From Nocardioides alkalitolerans DSM 16699 (GTDB taxonomy: Bacteria > Actinomycetota > Actinomycetes > Propionibacteriales > Nocardioidaceae), in assembly GCF_000426525.1 (NCBI RefSeq), contig NZ_KE384533.1:1316938-1380937 (forward strand): a DNA stretch of 64,000 bases. The letters are read 5' to 3'. Made by a program: the position numbers and the translations under genes. Every line of letters begins with the position of its first letter. Position 1 is the first letter of the stretch. Shown here piece after piece: positions 62,202 through 64,000 of the stretch. The notes under the pieces are model-generated. The model was not told where the DNA came from and did not search any database. It saw only the letters and a list, made by a program, of their open reading frames with translations.

Positions 62202-63029
62202 TCAGGCGCCGTACAGCGCCTCGAAGTTGCCCCGGAAGAGCGCGGCGGTGAGCTCGGGGTCGTCGGTCGCGGCGGCCAGGCGGGCGAACTCGCCGGCGTG
62301 GTCGCCCCAGGGGGTGTCGGTGGCGAAGAGCACGCGGTCGTGGCCGATGCCGCGCTCCTCGATCTCCTGGCAGAGCCAGACCGGCGCGAAGCCGATGGCC
62401 CAGGAGGTGTCGGTGTAGACCTGCTTGCCGGCCTCGATCCAGTCGAAGAGGCGGCCGCCGATGAGCTTCATGTGGCCGCTCATGCCGCCGCCGAGGTGCA
62501 CCAGGTGGATCTTCGTGTCGTCGCCGTAGCGCTCGACCAGCTGCCCGATCTTGTCGACGTCGGAGGCCGCGCCGGGCGAGGTGTGCACGTGCACGACGAG
62601 GTCGTGGGCGGCGGCGGTGGTGAAGATGCGCTCGAGCTGGACCGCGGAGTCGGCGTCGTCGACGCTGCCGCCGAGCAGGAAGCTGGTCTTGAGGGCGACC
62701 ACGCCGTCCTCCGCCGCCAGCGCCAGGGAGGCGTCGTTGCGCGCGGCGTCCGAGGCCTTCGGCGAGACCCACAGCCCGCAGCGCACGCGGTCGTCCTTCT
62801 GGGCCGCCTCGAGCGCGAGGTGGTTGAGCCCGAAGGAGACGTCGGGGTCGGGCACGCCGTAGTTCGGCAGCACCAACGCCCGCTCGGTGCCCTCGGCGTC
62901 GAGGTCGCGGATCAGCTCCTCCACCGTCTCCCGCGCCGTCACGTCGGCGTTGATCGCCGGGCCCCCGTAGAAGGGGTACGCCGGCAGCCGGCCGATGTGC
63001 CGGTGCGCGTCGTGGGCGGTGAAGGTCAT
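62202..63029 (-). CDS. Amidohydrolase family protein leading the Nit1C operon
   Basis: 275 residues from ATG 63029 (MTFTAHDAHRHIGRLPAYPF). A TIM-barrel, amidohydrolase_2-type metal enzyme: DAHRHIG in place of the usual HxH strand, then DLVVHVHTSPGAASDVDKIG, IHLVHLGGGMSGHMK and the late LFATDTPWGDHAGEFARL. These are the features of decarboxylase/hydrolase members such as ACMSD relatives. It precedes the Sll0783-like gene by 84 bp in the same direction. It is not part of the minimal Nit1C core that I know, so it may hydrolyse the final or initial compound of this lineage's version. Confidence 0.85.
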   Translation of the reverse strand: MTFTAHDAHRHIGRLPAYPFYGGPAINADVTARETVEELIRDLDAEGTERALVLPNYGVPDPDVSFGLNHLALEAAQKDDRVRCGLWVSPKASDAARNDASLALAAEDGVVALKTSFLLGGSVDDADSAVQLERIFTTAAAHDLVVHVHTSPGAASDVDKIGQLVERYGDDTKIHLVHLGGGMSGHMKLIGGRLFDWIEAGKQVYTDTSWAIGFAPVWLCQEIEERGIGHDRVLFATDTPWGDHAGEFARLAAATDDPELTAALFRGNFEALYGA

Positions 63030-63052
63030 GCGGAGCAGTCCACGCCCGGGGT

Positions 63053-63068
63053 GTTTCCGAATGGTCAC
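63053..63068 (-). promoter_or_regulatory. Candidate GlnR box, exact consensus match
   Basis: On the minus strand this reads GTGAC-CATTCG-GAAAC, an exact match to the actinobacterial GlnR consensus GTnAC-n6-GAAAC (AC-n9-AC in mycobacteria). It lies 24-39 bp upstream of the first gene of the nitrogen-starvation operon. Its closeness to the start codon suggests overlap with the core promoter, or that the true start lies further downstream. Confidence 0.6.
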
Positions 63069-63096
63069 GGGCGGAAGACAGTGCACGACCTGGTGT

Positions 63097-63112
63097 GTTA
63101 GTTCGGTGTAAC
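63097..63112 (-). promoter_or_regulatory. Second candidate GlnR box, 44 bp from the first
   Basis: The minus strand reads GTTAC-ACCGAA-CTAAC, matching GTnAC-n6-nnAAC and AC-n9-AC. It starts exactly 44 bp (two 22-bp GlnR periods) from the site at 63053-63068. It could serve the nit operon, the divergent lipoprotein gene at 63189, or both. Confidence 0.5.
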
Positions 63113-63188
63113 CGGGTCTTCGGGGGACGCCGGGGTTGCGCGTCGTCGAGAATCGAGCGGCCCGCCCCCGTCACCCCGAGGAGCCCCG

Positions 63189-63836
63189 ATGCGCCGAGCC
63201 CCGGTCCTGCTGGTCCCGTTGGTGCTGCTCGGTGCGCTGCTCGTCGGCTGCGGTGGGGGTGAGGGGCAGGAAGCGGTCGACGCCGGGGGTGAGGTCGTGG
63301 TGACCGTCGACGGACCGACCGACCTCGGGTTCGAGCTCGACGAGAACGGCGACGTGTTGCCGGCCGACGGGTCGAGCCCCACCTCGTCCTACGAGCAGGT
63401 GCCCGACCCCACCTACCTCGTGCGCACCGACTTCTCGGACGACGCGGCCTGGCGCCGGGTGGTCGAGCTGGTGACGGCGGGGGTGGACTTCGGGGACGGG
63501 TACGGACCGTACGAGCCGTACGTCGAGACGCTGGAGGACCGCGACCTCGAGGGCGTGACGGCGGCCGAGCTGATCGCCACCGTCGGTGACGGGCCGCTCG
63601 AGTACCGGATCATCGCGGACGCGCGCAGCATGCGGGAGGCGGCCGCAGGCGGCGAGGTCACGGTCCTGTACGTCGACGTGTCCGCGCCGTCCGAGGACGA
63701 GGTCCAGGACTTCCCCCGGGAGCTGAGGACCGTGACCACCGAGGTCGCCCTGATCGAGGCCAACCTCTCGGTCGGCAACCTCTGGCTCTTCGAGTTCGCG
63801 GACTCCGTCGACGCCGACGGGGTCTTCCGGGGCTGA
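63189..63836 (+). CDS. DUF6924-like lipoprotein
   Basis: 215 residues. The signal peptide ends in the lipobox LLVGC near residue 21. After an acidic linker, residues 75-215 resemble the DUF6924 domain (YLVRTDFSDDAAWRRVVELV, EYRIIADARSMREA, VLYVDVS, and near the end LIEANLSVGNLWLFEFADSV). The function is unknown. It is divergent from the nit operon, with the candidate GlnR boxes between them, so nitrogen-linked expression is possible. Confidence 0.75.
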   Translation: MRRAPVLLVPLVLLGALLVGCGGGEGQEAVDAGGEVVVTVDGPTDLGFELDENGDVLPADGSSPTSSYEQVPDPTYLVRTDFSDDAAWRRVVELVTAGVDFGDGYGPYEPYVETLEDRDLEGVTAAELIATVGDGPLEYRIIADARSMREAAAGGEVTVLYVDVSAPSEDEVQDFPRELRTVTTEVALIEANLSVGNLWLFEFADSVDADGVFRG

Positions 63837-63860
63837 CGGTGACGGCGCTCGCCCCCGGTC

Positions 63861-63979
63861 GGTGGTTGAGGAGCGAGCGCCGCCGGTGGTTGAGGGACGA
63901 GCGTTAGCGAGTGTCTCGAAACCACGTGGCACTGGTGGTTGAGGAGCCGCGAGCGCAGCGAGCCGCGTCTCGAAACCAC
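63861..63979. repeat. REP-like palindromic repeats (one partial, two full copies)
   Basis: A truncated copy at 63861-63884 begins GGTGGTTGAGGAGCGAGCG. Full hairpin copies at 63885-63925 and 63934-63979 begin GTGGTTGAGG and end TCTCGAAACCAC, with complementary GAGC/GCTC-rich interiors. Elements of this GTGGTTGAG...CTCGAAACCAC type recur in many actinobacterial genomes, as I recall. They follow the lipoprotein stop codon and may be terminators or REP elements. Confidence 0.85.
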
Positions 63980-64000
63980 GGCGGTGTGCCCCGTGTGTGG

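Overview
The window is very GC-rich, densely coded DNA with many GTG starts, 4-base ATGA/GTGA gene overlaps, HutC/TetR/MarR/LysR regulators, lipoproteins, an MptB-like polyprenol-phosphomannose mannosyltransferase and a nitrogen-starvation gene cluster of the kind first named in mycobacteria. This points to an aerobic, metabolically versatile actinobacterium. The frequent CGTACG-type words and the gene set look most like Nocardioidaceae (Nocardioides or a relative), which is an inference from memory. I saw no rRNA, tRNA, CRISPR array, prophage or complete insertion sequence.

Layout. 0-3.5 kb: the end of a phenylacetate operon (paaE, a PaaH-like dehydrogenase) with a convergent TetR regulator, then an unrecognised protein and a VOC protein. 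3.5-7.4 kb: a flavoprotein, a Cof-type HAD phosphatase and an ACAD10/11-like acyl-CoA dehydrogenase. 7.5-15.4 kb: a minus-strand operon for uptake and breakdown of an unknown small molecule (lipoprotein binding protein, two permeases, fused double ATPase, LysR regulator, nitrilase-family amidase, HpcH/HpaI aldolase). 15.8-23.3 kb: eutBC with a HutC-type GntR regulator, divergent from a glycerol-kinase-like protein and two FAD oxidoreductases; a 22-bp palindrome with the HutC core lies in the divergent promoter. 23.3-36.7 kb: housekeeping, regulatory and small membrane genes, including an atypical patch near 25.8-26.4 kb, a MarR/EamA/NmrA unit with a perfect operator dyad, a thiolase and DUF4333 lipoproteins.

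36.8-44.5 kb: the fused B12 mutase IcmF behind a run of palindromes, a nitroreductase, MptB and an ABM-fold protein. 42.9-47.5 kb: a GAF/Fis regulator divergent from amidohydrolase, DUF59 and alcohol dehydrogenase genes. These three are the usual companions of the actinobacterial propane/phenol-type diiron monooxygenase (prm/mim), but the monooxygenase genes are absent here. 47.5-54.4 kb: LysR/EamA, glycosyltransferase, pirin, Tag, OhrR-like and others.

54.4-63.0 kb: a nine-gene minus-strand operon matching the conserved Nit1C (MSMEG_0565-0572 / Sll0783-0787) nitrogen-starvation cluster: amidohydrolase, Sll0783-like protein, radical SAM protein, GNAT fused to an AIR-synthase-like domain, nitrilase, MSMEG_0570-like protein, flavin oxidoreductase, a second nitrilase-like protein and a glycosyltransferase. 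The second nitrilase-like protein has lost its catalytic Cys and Glu (both Asp), so it looks like a pseudoenzyme next to its active paralogue. The operon's promoter region holds two matches to the GlnR nitrogen-control box. I regard this cluster as the most interesting system in the window.

The intergenic DNA carries several repeat families: a 20-bp unit at four loci with 32- or 19-bp periodicity, a tandem 57-bp stem-loop, three abutting palindromes with exact 31-bp phasing, and REP-like elements at the right edge.
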